The notes: generated from the letters alone by a model not told the origin. Shown: positions 51,276 to 61,991, numbered from the stretch's first letter. The stretch: DNA of 64,000 nucleotides from Histomonas meleagridis (GCA_020186115.1 WSYJ01000025.1:62001-126000), one strand, 5' to 3'. Translations and numbers: made by a program.

Positions 51276-51937
51276 ATAATGAGCAAAATAAGGATCTGAT
51301 ATGTTATGTTAACATTATTACAAATTCTAAACACAGAAAAACATGATGAAATGTTTTATATTTTCTTACCAGAAGTTTTTGTAGCATTAAAAGAACATGA
51401 ATCTAAAACACATAGAATTCTCTGCATCCAATCCAAATGACCTTAGAGTTTCTTTTTATGTTTTCTTACATACCTACGTTTAAAGTCTGTTGATATTTGA
51501 ATTGAAAATCATCAATAATATTATTCAGACAAACACATATACAAAAAAAGAGTTAAAGAAGATGTAACAATGCCAAAAGACAAAAACAGTTTATAAAAAA
51601 AAAATAAGATAATTAATTACAACTTTATCACTAATGTCATGACATAAAAAGTTATTGGTTACGCAATTCGTTCTATAGGTGATTGACCTTTCATTGCAAG
51701 AACATGGGTCACAGTATGCATGGAGCACTTCTTCCTCCTGACTTTAGCGAAGATTACGGAAATGATCCGAATAGAAAATCACCATTGTTAAAATGCATTT
51801 TAAATCCATTGCAAGTGATTTCATAAAACAATCATCAACACCATTGTGATGAAAACATGATTTTGTCCCCAAATGATAACTATGCTTAAAAACTCATTTG
51901 CATCTAAGTAAAACTTTTGTTAGTACACATATCTTTA
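51276..51937. other. Intergenic region with a small ORF scrap
   Basis: On the plus strand 51306-51443 an open 45-codon frame reads LLQILNTEKHDEMFYIF and EVFVALKEHESKTHRI, like a helical repeat protein fragment. No complete gene is seen. The rest is AT-rich. Confidence 0.3.
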
Positions 51938-53017
51938 TTAAATCATACTTTTCGCAGGAGGTTCGTCTATCGGCGGCGGTTTTCTTTGCACGTTGTCAGC
52001 AAACGACGAAGGCTTTGAATCAGTGGAGAACGCCCTTGCCTCCCATACGACAGCCCTTACATGGGGTAACAGTATTGTTTGTGACGCGTTTGACTTAAGA
52101 GCCGCATTTATCAAATTATAGAATGATGCAAAAAATTGTCTTAAAGAAGAATCTGGTTTTAAGTGAAGAACATTCGGATCAATATTATCACGAACCTTCT
52201 TTAGCGAGTCAACAATTGCCATATATGCTTCATCTTGATTTATATTACCTTGCATTTGCATTTCTTGAATTTGTGCTTTGAGCTTGCTGTTTTCAACCTG
52301 CAACGGCGAAAGCTCTTTAATCCTTTCAACAATCCCTTCAAGTGAATCACGACCAAGAATTAAACCAATTGATTGGATAAATTCATCATTAGTTTCTTTA
52401 ACCATATGCATCGATTCTTCGAGAGATTGAATTGTTGTAACTAAAGATTCGATTTCTTTGTCCTTGGAAAATATCTCGTTTTTGAGTTTTTGGAGATCTG
52501 TAGGATTATCATCTCGAGCATTTCGAAGTTTTTGTTGAAGAATATCAAATTTTTCAAGAGCAACTTGACGTAAACGTTGGTTTTCGGATATTTGTTGATC
52601 AAGATTTGATTTAAGTTCATTTATGATTTTTGTATTTTCATCATTTGATTGTTTTAATTTGTGGATATCTGTTTCGAGTTTAATGTTTTCTTCTTCGATT
52701 TGTGAGTTTTGGCGTTGAGGCTGTGTTGAATTTTTAAAGAGCAAAAATTTTTGTTGAATTGAATGTCTTTTTGCATTTACTTTTAAATATCGTTGCTGTA
52801 AGTACTCTATATGTTCCATTGCAGAATTTAATTTATTTTGAAGATATGTAATTTGATCATCTTTAAATTCACCAACTTCTGGTTCATTTTTTTCATAATT
52901 TTGAACAATATGTTCCAATTCTTGTATACGTTGTTGGTATTCCTTGCAATCAATTTCGCGTTGTTTTAAAAGTTTTTCTGTAGCTTCAAGCTTTACTGAA
53001 GAATCATTTTCGTACAT
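51938..53017 (-). CDS. Coiled-coil protein (359 residues)
   Basis: Residues about 5-270 are coiled-coil heptads with short breaks near 95-110. The C-terminal 90 residues include a hydrophobic helix (LRQFFASFYNLINAAL) and a Pro-rich end (RKPPPIDEPPAKSMI). No named domain is visible. AACCGTT lies about 15 nt upstream of the ATG. Function unknown; the composition suggests a cytoskeletal or scaffold role. Confidence 0.7.
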   Translation of the reverse strand: MYENDSSVKLEATEKLLKQREIDCKEYQQRIQELEHIVQNYEKNEPEVGEFKDDQITYLQNKLNSAMEHIEYLQQRYLKVNAKRHSIQQKFLLFKNSTQPQRQNSQIEEENIKLETDIHKLKQSNDENTKIINELKSNLDQQISENQRLRQVALEKFDILQQKLRNARDDNPTDLQKLKNEIFSKDKEIESLVTTIQSLEESMHMVKETNDEFIQSIGLILGRDSLEGIVERIKELSPLQVENSKLKAQIQEMQMQGNINQDEAYMAIVDSLKKVRDNIDPNVLHLKPDSSLRQFFASFYNLINAALKSNASQTILLPHVRAVVWEARAFSTDSKPSSFADNVQRKPPPIDEPPAKSMI

Positions 53018-53386
53018 TTGGAATTATTAAACGGTTGTTTTCATATCACATTTCTCGATGAAAAAATAAACAAAGAAAACATTTCATCATTAACCAAAAC
53101 CTTTGATTTTTATGTGATAAATAATTATAATATTGCTAGGTTTTTAATCTAAATTCATTTTAATATTTTTAATTTGTGAAATTAATCAACAAAATAAATT
53201 CATAAATTATTCTCTAATACATAACTTATTATGATATTGATAATGTTATTTGATCATTTCTATTTTAGCTAAAATTTTATCTTTTAACGCGTTTAGAAAC
53301 CAATTTTTCCACAATTTTTTTGAACTTTTTCAAAGGTGAATTTGAACGTTATGTGTCGAGTTTAAAACGATAAAAATCGGTGCCAA

Positions 53387-55607
53387 ATGATTCCGAAATG
53401 CATTAGCTCGCATAATAGTGGCACTATCACTCCTCCTGCACTGCAAAATTTTAGGTACAGTGAGAATCTTTATCCTCGTGAATATCTAGGTCTTCGAGCA
53501 CAACGTACAGTTATCAAAGAAATCCAAAAGCAAGTTAATTCTTTACCTGATGACATGCCTGACAAAGATGCATATAATACTATTAACGATGTTATAAAAA
53601 ATATATTAAATTCAGACTTTGAATGTCTTAAACAAGTTTCCAATGATTCAATTCAATCTCTTAAACTATGTTTAGCTGAAACCAAAACTACACAACTTGA
53701 TAAGATAGGTTATTTTTTGCTTTTTTCACTTCTAGCCATTGTCAAAATTTTTTCATATTTATCATATTATCATGAATTAACCTTACCAAATCAAAACAAC
53801 GATATTTCACAAGACAGGCCTGACTTTTCTACCTCTAGTTCCTTTGATAAAGAAATTAATATTGATCAAGATACCTCATCAACTTCAGATTACATTGTTT
53901 GTCGTATATGTGAGAAGCAAGTACCACTTTCATTAATTGAGACTCATTCCAAGAATTGTGTACTTGCCTTTGAATCGTCACAAACAATGATATCAATAGA
54001 TGAACGATTATCAAAACTTTCCGATCATGCACGTCAAACGATACTCAAACGCCGCCCGTGGCCTGGCAATGAAATGTATTCTGTCAATGTTATATTTCCC
54101 ATTCTTCATACCCTTGAATTAATTGATCGAACCATTTCAATCAACACATCGTCCGAATTTGCTACAGAAGAAATCGATTTAATCTCCGAAGCGTTAATCC
54201 CTATCACTGTTCGTAATAATCAAGAAGCCACGGACATCATTAAGAAAGCGAACACTCTTGTAAGCGAAAAGTTTAACACTGCTTTTAATTATTCACGAGC
54301 GATATCCATTGTACGACGGACAAGTTTATCCAAAGATTTACCAAAAATTAATCAGCCTAAGATATCACAGTTCCAATTTCTTAAGATGATATCATACGGC
54401 GCATTTGCTCGCGTTTTCTTATCCAAGAAAATCCCGACTGAAGACATCTATGCAATTAAAGTTATCCCTAAAACATTGTTAAGACAAAAGAATGAAGTCC
54501 AACGAACATTAGTTGAACGAGATATTCTTTTGAAGACTGATTCTCCATACATGACCAAATTCTGTATGTTTTTTATTCTAACACATAGTCTATTCGATAA
54601 TATCTGAGCATAACTTTTATTTAGTAATGGAATATTTACCAGGCGGCGATTTATTTTCATTATTAAATTTAGTCTCTGCATTTGATGAAGAAACTTCACG
54701 TATTTATACTGCGCAAATTGTAATGGCGTTACAATTTCTCCGCGAGAACAAAATAATTCATCGAGACTTAAAACCAAATAATATATTAATCGACTCGACA
54801 GGACATTTAAAGTTAATCGACTTCGGGTTATCATATTATGGTATGGTCGATCGATCGATTACAACTAATAATACATTTGTCGGTACTCCAGGTTATGCAG
54901 CGCCTGAAATGATATTAGGGCAATCGCATACATTCACTGCCGATTATTGGTCATTAGGATCAATTTTATATGAGTTCTTAGTAGGTGAGCCACCATTTCC
55001 AGGCGATTCATCGACGGAAATATTCCAAAAGACTTTAAAAGGTCATTATAACGAAGAAAACCTTTCGGAGTTTTCGGATGAAGTTCAAGATCTAATACAT
55101 AAATTATTATGTTTGGATCCGAATAAAAGAATCGGATCAAAGTCAATCGACGAAATTAAGAGCCATAAATGGTTCGAAAGTATTCGTTGGGATAAAATGG
55201 AAGAACTCGAATTACCTTTTATACCAGAGTTAAAGGACAGATTCGATACTTCATATTTTATTCCGCCGAACCAAAATATCGTCGACGAAATCGACGAAGA
55301 TATTTTGGAAGATATACAATTGGATTATGATGATAATTATAATGACGTAGATGACTTAAAACTGTTCGAAAGCGTAGGAATTAAACAATTGGAAGATAAA
55401 ACAAATAAAGACGCATTGGATATAAGAAAAAGAAAACATTTGTCAATCGACGTGCCAGAAAACTTGTTAAAGGATTTGGAAGAAAATCAGTTCCAAAGAA
55501 GAAAACATAGAATGGTACCAAGAAGTAGTTTGTCACCCAAAAAATTTGCGGAAATTAATTGTTTTAATAATAATTCGGAGTCAAAAACAGATTTTGATTT
55601 TGAATAA
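53387..55607 (+). CDS. IRE/MAST/Rim15-type AGC protein kinase, interrupted by a 25-nt intron
   Basis: Exons 53387-54563 and 54589-55607 join in frame to give 731 residues. A C2HC zinc finger (CRICEKQVPLSLIETHSKNC, about residues 172-191) is the hallmark of plant IRE/IREH1 and fungal Rim15 AGC kinases. The kinase domain starts near residue 330: FQFLKMISYGAFARVFL (Gly loop partly degenerate), Lys in YAIKVI, then KFFYSIISEHNFYLVMEYL across the splice junction. It continues with HRDLKPNNILID, LIDFGLS, and GTPGYAAPE. The tail has an acidic stretch and a basic Ser-rich end. Relatives act in cell-cycle and quiescence control. Without splicing the frame ends within the kinase N-lobe, at 54607. Confidence 0.9.
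54564..54588 (+). other. 25-nt spliceosomal intron
   Basis: The intron starts GTATGT and ends CTAACACATAG, matching the trichomonad 5' site GTAYGT and the fused branch-point/3' site ACTAACACACAG with two changes. Removal joins the kinase text KF|FYSIISEHNFYLVMEY in phase 1 and restores a complete kinase domain. 25 nt is among the shortest known intron lengths. Confidence 0.92.
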
Positions 55608-55860
55608 ACAAACTTTTTTTTTTATATTTTCAAAAGATAAAAAATTATAAAATATTTGTTTGGATGGAAGAATTAAGTAAACAATGGCTGAAAAGATCAA
55701 TAAGAAAGGAGAATTTAAAGAAGAAACACGTGAAATACTTACGACATAATGAATTATCTTTTCCAAATGATAGTGAAAACAAATCAAAAAGCATTAACAC
55801 CAATCGATATAATTAATATATTAAATGATATAAAAATTAAATCAGTATCAGAAGTTATAA
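55583..55860 (+). repeat. Tandem duplication, first (broken) copy of the next gene's 5' part
   Basis: The stretch from the kinase gene's last codons (GATTTTGATTTTGAATAA) through ATGGAAGAATTAAG (55664) to GAAGTTATAAAAACA is repeated about 273 nt later (55860-56140). In this first copy small deletions near 55688 and 55733 break the reading frame. The second copy is intact and encodes the next gene. Confidence 0.8.
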
Positions 55861-55936
55861 AAACAAATTTTGATTTTGAATAAACGAATTTTTTTTATAT
55901 TTTCAAAAGATAAAAAATTATAAAATATTTGTTTGG

Positions 55937-56314
55937 ATGGAAGAATTAAGTAAACAATGGTCGATAATGATCAATAAGAAAGGAGAATTTAAAGAAGAAA
56001 CACGTGAAATACTTATCGACATAATGAATTATCTTTTCCAAATGATAGTGAAAACAAATCAAAAAGCATTAACACCAATTGATATAATTAATATATTAAA
56101 TGACATAAAAATAAAATCAATATCAGAAATTATAAAAACAGAATATTTTGATGAACTAAAAAATCAAAAAAAGAAAAAAATTCAAGATTTAAGATGTGAT
56201 GGTTATGGAAATACATGTGATCATATTTCATTCGTTCAAAAAATCCTTAATTCTGAACATACAGAATATCAACCACCTAAAGAACCTATTGATGATTCAG
56301 AAGATGAAATGTAA
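55937..56314 (+). CDS. Small protein, possible histone fold
   Basis: The protein has 125 residues. Residues about 17-55 look like histone-fold helices 2 and 3 (EETREILIDIMNYLFQMIV, then KALTPIDIINILNDI), as in H2B/NF-Y/TAF- or CENP-type proteins. The C-terminal half is basic, then acidic (EPIDDSEDEM), with CDGYGNTCDH between. I cannot name the family. It follows the kinase gene by 330 nt, and its 5' part is preceded by a decayed tandem copy. Confidence 0.45.
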   Translation: MEELSKQWSIMINKKGEFKEETREILIDIMNYLFQMIVKTNQKALTPIDIINILNDIKIKSISEIIKTEYFDELKNQKKKKIQDLRCDGYGNTCDHISFVQKILNSEHTEYQPPKEPIDDSEDEM

Positions 56315-56396
56315 ATTTTTTGTACAATGATACGACATGTGATATGAAATGTTGTTGTTTTCAATGCAAAAAGCGGTTTGGCCTTCCTTTTCCAAT

Positions 56397-56924
56397 ATGC
56401 TAAAGAACTTCGAAGTCATTGCACGCCCTCTCCCAACTGAAGCTGTTCCAAACCCAGCTGCTATCCGCGTCCAAGTCTTCGCTCCTGATGAAGTTATAGC
56501 AAAATCAAAGTTCTGGGGAGTTGCCCGTCGTATTGCTCGTCTTAAGAAGTCTCATGGTGAAATCCTTGCAGTCAAGCATGTTATTGAACCAGAACCAGAA
56601 CGCGTTAAGAATTACGGTATTTGGTTAACATATCGTGCAACAAATTCTATCAATAACATTTATAAGGAATTCCGTGATACAACTACAGAGGGAGCTGTCC
56701 TTCGTCTCTACCAAGAAATGGCCGGTACTCATAATGTTCAAGCCAAGAATATCTCCATCATTCGTGTTAGCGAAATCAAAGATGAAGATGTTGTCCATCA
56801 CAACCTCCGCATGTTCCTTAACCCTAGCGTCAAGTTCCCAATCCTTAAGAAACCAATTCGTCCAACACATCCATCACAAAAGAAGATCTTCTCCAGCAAA
56901 CGCCCCACAGTTTGCGGTTTCTAA
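56397..56924 (+). CDS. RPL18A: 60S ribosomal protein L20 (eL20, formerly L18a)
   Basis: The protein has 175 residues, the normal length for eL20. Visible family text includes the EVIARPLPTEAVPNP start, SKFWGVARRIARLKKSHGEI, NYGIWLTYRATNSINNIYKE, the RDTTTEGAVLRLYQEMAGTH segment and the basic end SSKRPTVCGF. The start at ATG 56397 gives the usual N-terminus; the open frame further upstream is not needed. GCGGTTTGG lies about 23 nt before it. Codons are GC-biased, as in the other ribosomal protein gene here. Confidence 0.96.
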   Translation: MLKNFEVIARPLPTEAVPNPAAIRVQVFAPDEVIAKSKFWGVARRIARLKKSHGEILAVKHVIEPEPERVKNYGIWLTYRATNSINNIYKEFRDTTTEGAVLRLYQEMAGTHNVQAKNISIIRVSEIKDEDVVHHNLRMFLNPSVKFPILKKPIRPTHPSQKKIFSSKRPTVCGF

Positions 56925-57187
56925 AATATCACATTAACTATATGTGTTGCTGGTTTTTTATTATTTCTTTTTTCAACAAGGAGTACGATAGAACTTTTTG
57001 AACGAATATTCAATCGAATTTGATCGTTTTGCACAACAGGAATCAAAACATTTTACGATAGGAATTTCAGAACTACGATAATTTTTTCTGTGGAAAACAG
57101 TTTCTGATCATTTAATTTGTCTATCGTTTGTACAATAAACAGTAAAACGAAGAAACATTTTTATTATTTAAATGGAATTTATCTGTT

Positions 57188-58174
57188 CTATGATTTTCTT
57201 TTCTTTGTTTTGTTACTTTCTTTTATCTCTTTTATTTCATCTTCAATACTTTCGATTTGTGATTCCAAAACTTTATTTTGCTGAATAATTTCATTTTTCA
57301 TCATTTTTAATTCAAGTTTCTTTTGTTTAAGTTGAGAAATTTCATCGATTTCTTTTTCATTTATTTCATTTTTTGTATTTAATTTAGAAATTAATTTCGA
57401 ACTTAAATCAGTAATTTGATTTAATAACTTATCTCTTTTCGTTGTTAATTTCGCCACAATTTTTTCAGATTCAAATTGTTTGGTTTGTGTGTCACCAAAT
57501 TGTTTTATTTCAGCTTGTAATTGCGCTTTCATTTTTGGAATTTTTTGATGAAGATCTTCATTTTTTTGTTTTGTATTTTCAAGGATTTTATTCAAACTAC
57601 TGATTTCTGTCATGATATTCGCGAACTGCGAATTCAGTAAGGCTGTGGAATAACTTAATTCTTTACTTGCTTTTTGGAAATATGAATTATTTTTTTGAAC
57701 CATAGAAGCAAGAAATTTAGTGTTCCCAGAAAGAAAATCAATGGATAAAATACAATTGTTTCTTTCTTCTTCATTTGTTGTTGATAAAGCAATTGATGAA
57801 ATTTTTGAAAATAATTTGGAAAGATTAGGTTTGCGTTTGTTGCTATCTTTGGTATTTGTAAGCTGTGAAACAAGGATTTCTTTGGCATTAATTTCATTTT
57901 CAAGATAACAAATGTCATATTTCAGATTTTCAATGGTTATTGTAAGCTCTTTGTAACGCTTTCCTAATGGTATAGTATCTGAACTCTGAGTTTCTTCTAT
58001 TGAATCGCAGTATTTTAATGAAAGAGTTTTGATTAATTGTTGAAGATTTTTCTTTTGTTCTTCCATTTTTTCGAGTTCTTTTGAAGATGAGTAGCACATG
58101 CTTTCGAGTTCATTATCAGGCAACGAAAAAATTGCTTCTTGATTTTTAAGGAATTGTTCCCACCAAAAAGACAT
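57188..58174 (-). CDS. Coiled-coil protein (328 residues), basic C-terminus
   Basis: It opens MSFWWEQFLKNQEAIF and is then heptad-rich at residues about 25-110 and 170-325, ending KTKKRKS, a possible nuclear signal. No named family is recognised. An initiator TCATA lies 11 nt before the ATG. Gene length and layout recall kinetochore or spindle coiled-coil proteins, but that is only a resemblance. Confidence 0.65.
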   Translation of the reverse strand: MSFWWEQFLKNQEAIFSLPDNELESMCYSSSKELEKMEEQKKNLQQLIKTLSLKYCDSIEETQSSDTIPLGKRYKELTITIENLKYDICYLENEINAKEILVSQLTNTKDSNKRKPNLSKLFSKISSIALSTTNEEERNNCILSIDFLSGNTKFLASMVQKNNSYFQKASKELSYSTALLNSQFANIMTEISSLNKILENTKQKNEDLHQKIPKMKAQLQAEIKQFGDTQTKQFESEKIVAKLTTKRDKLLNQITDLSSKLISKLNTKNEINEKEIDEISQLKQKKLELKMMKNEIIQQNKVLESQIESIEDEIKEIKESNKTKKRKS

Positions 58175-58182
58175 TTTTGTTT

Positions 58183-58187
58183 TATGA
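58183..58187 (-). promoter_or_regulatory. Initiator (TCATA) of the 57.2-58.2 kb coiled-coil gene
   Basis: A+1 at 58185 on the minus strand, about 11 nt before the ATG at 58174. It matches TCA+1Y(T/A). Confidence 0.5.
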
Positions 58188-58647
58188 TTTTATCAAAGAA
58201 ATTTAAATAAATTAAATAATTATTCTTAAGACCATTCACTAAGCATTTTGGAAATCATATAAATATTTATATATAAGGTAAAAATTATCTAATTTTTAAA
58301 TATTGATTAACATATTAAACTAGTTATTGTTTCTACACTTTAAAAATGATTTTCATGATGTTTGTATTATTTTTTTATTTTTAATTTGAAGTTTACTAAT
58401 TATCAATCGATCAAGTTTTTCTATATAAAGAAGTATTTTATTTAAAAAATATCTGTTATAAAATGACCAATTTCTTTTTTACAAATTTTGTTCTTCAAAA
58501 TAAAAAGAACCATTTTTATAAATTGTTTTTATAGGGATGACAAGAAGAAAATATTTTGAATGAAAAACTGGAATTTCAATTTCTTATTCATTCAATTATC
58601 GCGCACAAAAAGTTAAAAAAGTGCTATTATTGAGTTCAGGAAAGTAG

Positions 58648-61359
58648 ATGGAGGAAAACTCGCCAAAAAGAGCAAAGGCACCAATTCCTGTTGGTAGGAA
58701 ACTCCAGGCACCTCCATCACCGGAGATTCAAAAAAAGCCCGTACAAAGAAAAGGAAGATCAGGAACAATAAGCACTTGTCATTTCACCAGACCTCCTTCA
58801 AGAGGCTTTATGATAACGGGATATGAGCCAAACTCAGATCAGGATGATTTGGTTCAAATTACAAGAACACCTGGAAATTTTAGAAATAAACCTGAAATCC
58901 CTAAAGTTCCTAAACAATTTAACAGAATAAACCCTGGTAGAGAAAGGGCTTCAACGATTCGATCATTTAAAATTTCATCATCAAATAATTCATTTCAAGA
59001 TCAGAAGACAAAAACTATTGTAATCCAAAATGCAACTCAAGTTCCTACAAATCAAGCTCCCTTAAAACCAAAAAAGCGAACTTTATCACATCATGCACTT
59101 CAAAGTATAACAGGAGAGCCACCAGCAGTAAGCGAAACTAGGGTCGTCAGACAAAAGCCACGTGCAATGCCATCTATTAACAAGCAAGATCGCTATCAAG
59201 AATTATATGAAATATTTGATATCACAATGCAAAACAGAATATCAATCGATTTCCATTGTAAACCATCGCCACTACAGATCACCCCTGGCTCTTGCCTTGA
59301 AGAAAAATTCGATGATGATCTTGATAATAATGATATTGATTATTCAGATTTGTCATTTCCAATAATAACTGAACAAAACCAAGAAAAACCATTATGCCCT
59401 TGCCATCTTAACACAAAGCTCCTCGAATTTGCTGCATCAAAGGCATCACATCGACATCGATCTCATCATATTCATGTAGATGAAAACCCACAAAAAGAAA
59501 GGCGTAAGAGCAACACTGTAACTGTTCAACCCAACAAGCATCGTTCTAGTACTATCTCACCAGTTATCACCAAACAATTTAATCCCAATTTATTCTTCCA
59601 AAATTCCAATTTTATCTCACAAGATATGCTCAAAGAGCCATTTTCTGTTCTTTGGGATGGATCTGAGACAGGAGATTCTATTTCCTCTTCAATAACGATT
59701 CCAAATACTCGCGTTGATTATCTTAAACTATTTTCTCCTAACAACCTAAAGCCACAAGAATCTCTGCCTGTTTCTTATGTCCCTTATTTAACATATCAAA
59801 ATTTATTAAATCAAACAATAAAACTTGACCTTACTTCACTCGAGACTATGGAAAGCCTGATAAGTGCCCTTCCCCAAAATCCCCTTCTCGACCTCGTAGA
59901 CACAGAGAAGGAGCGCGACAAGTCGCCCGAAATGGAAGTGGTCTTTGGCGACCGTTTCTGGCGGATACCGTTATCCGATACGAAGACCGTTTATTCCCTT
60001 CCTAACAAGAATGCGTTTGGCGAGAGTCAAACTGAGCTGAAAGATTTCCCATTTGTCTCTCCTGACTTCTTCCCTGTTAATTTCGAAGATACTAATCTTA
60101 ATACTATACTTTTTCCGAATGAGTTTAATGAACTTGAATCAAAGCCAACCATAAGAGAGAAACTAAGGTTCTTATATGCTACAGCTGTCAAAAGACAAAA
60201 GCGACGGATTTTTTATCCTTTTAAGATATTTAATGATGTACCAATATTTGCATGTAACTTAAGAAAGAAAGGAAAGAAAAGTTTTACATATGCTTACATA
60301 CTAGCATCTGGAAAATTTGTCTTTGACACCAAAGAAATCAACTTATCCCTTCGGACTCACGCATCAATGGTCGACTCAACTTCATTCAAACTTTATGAAG
60401 ACGATAGGACGGTTGGCACTTTTGTGGCCGAAAACGATAGCTGCGCGGCCGTTTGGGTTCGTCAAATTAATGACACGTCAACATCTGAAAATACATCGAT
60501 CTTAGATTTGTTCTTGTTCACATTGTCATCAATAACACCTTCGATAAGTATCGAAAATCAGATGATTGAATGTATTATTTCACCATATATTCTTTTCACT
60601 GTAACCCTTCTTAACCATCAAAAAATCGGTTTTGAAAAAGGGAATATGATATTCAACATACTCTTGTCGAATGGTAGACTTGACTTCTTTGTGCGTTCAA
60701 TAATCAATGCCGAAATTTCACTTGTTCCATTTTCACAACTTTTCACTTGTAAGACACGATATACGATTTCTCTTCTCAGCCTCTTTGTTTCAGCAGCTTC
60801 AAAGTGGCTTAGTATTCTCATTAGCAACATTGTATATAATGAAATTGTAAATGGTTTGGACCTTCTAACAATTATATACTCGTTATTCTCTCTCATTGAT
60901 GACAAAAGTATTTATATACTTCGTTGCCTTCTTCTTCACCTAATTGCATTATGTCCCAAAAACCGTCACCCGTTGATTCCGTTCTTCCGTTTCCTGAAAG
61001 TAGCGCTTTGTCCATTCCTTCGAATGTCATTTGATGCGTCTAAGTTCTCCCATGAACCTGCATTTGATAATTTGGAGGTATTGATTAAGGCTCCAATGAT
61101 TCCGCCATACTCAAGAGTGATACTAGAGCTTGTTCCCTTTGCAAGGAAAGTGATAAACCATATACCGCATATGAATGGGTATAAGGAAATCACAAAGATT
61201 CAGGCAAGAGAACTATATTTGTTCATGGTGGCGAATATAAGAGATTTCTTGGAGGCCTTTAGAGAGTTCTTGGAAATGGATGATTCAAAGCACCCAATAA
61301 TGTTCTCATATTACCAAAACATCAAAATTTTGTTTATGAATTTCTTTAATGATGAATAA
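58648..61359 (+). CDS. Large protein with disordered N-terminus, possibly RasGAP-like C-terminus
   Basis: The protein has 903 residues. Residues 1-340 are disordered, rich in P, R, S and K, with basic patches. Residues about 480-620 look like a beta-rich (C2- or PH-like) region: RRIFYPFKIFNDVPIFACN and FAYILASGKF-like strands. Residues 620-890 are helical, with LFTCKTRYTISLLSLFVSAA and KVALCPFLRMSFDASKF at spacings reminiscent of RasGAP blocks (LFRxNxLA...K; FLRFxxPA). The arginine finger is not evident, so GAP activity is doubtful. The link to RasGAP is weak. Codon use changes along the gene, with a GC-richer segment near 59.8-60.1 kb. Confidence 0.5.
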   Translation: MEENSPKRAKAPIPVGRKLQAPPSPEIQKKPVQRKGRSGTISTCHFTRPPSRGFMITGYEPNSDQDDLVQITRTPGNFRNKPEIPKVPKQFNRINPGRERASTIRSFKISSSNNSFQDQKTKTIVIQNATQVPTNQAPLKPKKRTLSHHALQSITGEPPAVSETRVVRQKPRAMPSINKQDRYQELYEIFDITMQNRISIDFHCKPSPLQITPGSCLEEKFDDDLDNNDIDYSDLSFPIITEQNQEKPLCPCHLNTKLLEFAASKASHRHRSHHIHVDENPQKERRKSNTVTVQPNKHRSSTISPVITKQFNPNLFFQNSNFISQDMLKEPFSVLWDGSETGDSISSSITIPNTRVDYLKLFSPNNLKPQESLPVSYVPYLTYQNLLNQTIKLDLTSLETMESLISALPQNPLLDLVDTEKERDKSPEMEVVFGDRFWRIPLSDTKTVYSLPNKNAFGESQTELKDFPFVSPDFFPVNFEDTNLNTILFPNEFNELESKPTIREKLRFLYATAVKRQKRRIFYPFKIFNDVPIFACNLRKKGKKSFTYAYILASGKFVFDTKEINLSLRTHASMVDSTSFKLYEDDRTVGTFVAENDSCAAVWVRQINDTSTSENTSILDLFLFTLSSITPSISIENQMIECIISPYILFTVTLLNHQKIGFEKGNMIFNILLSNGRLDFFVRSIINAEISLVPFSQLFTCKTRYTISLLSLFVSAASKWLSILISNIVYNEIVNGLDLLTIIYSLFSLIDDKSIYILRCLLLHLIALCPKNRHPLIPFFRFLKVALCPFLRMSFDASKFSHEPAFDNLEVLIKAPMIPPYSRVILELVPFARKVINHIPHMNGYKEITKIQARELYLFMVANIRDFLEAFREFLEMDDSKHPIMFSYYQNIKILFMNFFNDE

Positions 61360-61370
61360 AAGTGTTTACC

Positions 61371-61574
61371 CTACTGAATAGTGCCTATTATTTCTGTTGG
61401 TTTTGTGAAATCTGTATTAACATTATTTTGAATTTGAGAGTTGTCGATTTGATTATTGTTTGGTTGAAACATATGAAGTATACCTTCAAGGACAATCACT
61501 GCATATTCGGAGCGTTGATTATCTTTAATTGCCTCCTGGAATACAAGGTTTGCAACTGAGTTCAGCTCATCCAT
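61371..61574 (-). CDS. Small unrecognised protein (67 residues)
   Basis: The frame from ATG 61574 encodes a helical N-terminus (MDELNSVANLVFQEAIKDNQ and a following EYAVIVLEGILHMF helix) and an N/Q/T-rich tail. It is convergent with the large gene, with 11 nt between stops. The helix has a good amphipathic pattern, which argues for a real small gene, but I know no family. Confidence 0.4.
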   Translation of the reverse strand: MDELNSVANLVFQEAIKDNQRSEYAVIVLEGILHMFQPNNNQIDNSQIQNNVNTDFTKPTEIIGTIQ

Positions 61575-61991
61575 TTTGACTGAATTTTGTCGTCAGAAAT
61601 ATTTCAATAAACTTTTTTAATACTTTATACGTCCAATAAATTTCTGAAATTCTCTATAAAGAGCAACTGTATATTGTTTAAATCAGAATATTAGGAACTC
61701 CACAAGTTGTGCATTTTTTACATAAGCATCACCCATATTTGTTTATATTAAATTTTGTATGAAATATATTTCATATCTTGATTTTTGCTCATGATACATA
61801 AGGTAAAACCATTGTATTCATAATAAAGTTATTCTATTTTGTGAAAGAAAAGCAGCTAATGTAATAAAATATTTTTCATTTTTCTTATTTCGAAGTTGCT
61901 ACAGTTGTAAAAGCTCATTTTTCTTCGAACGGGATGCATTATAATTCAAATATTTGAGGGCGACCAAAAGCAATGCACTGGAAACCTTCAA

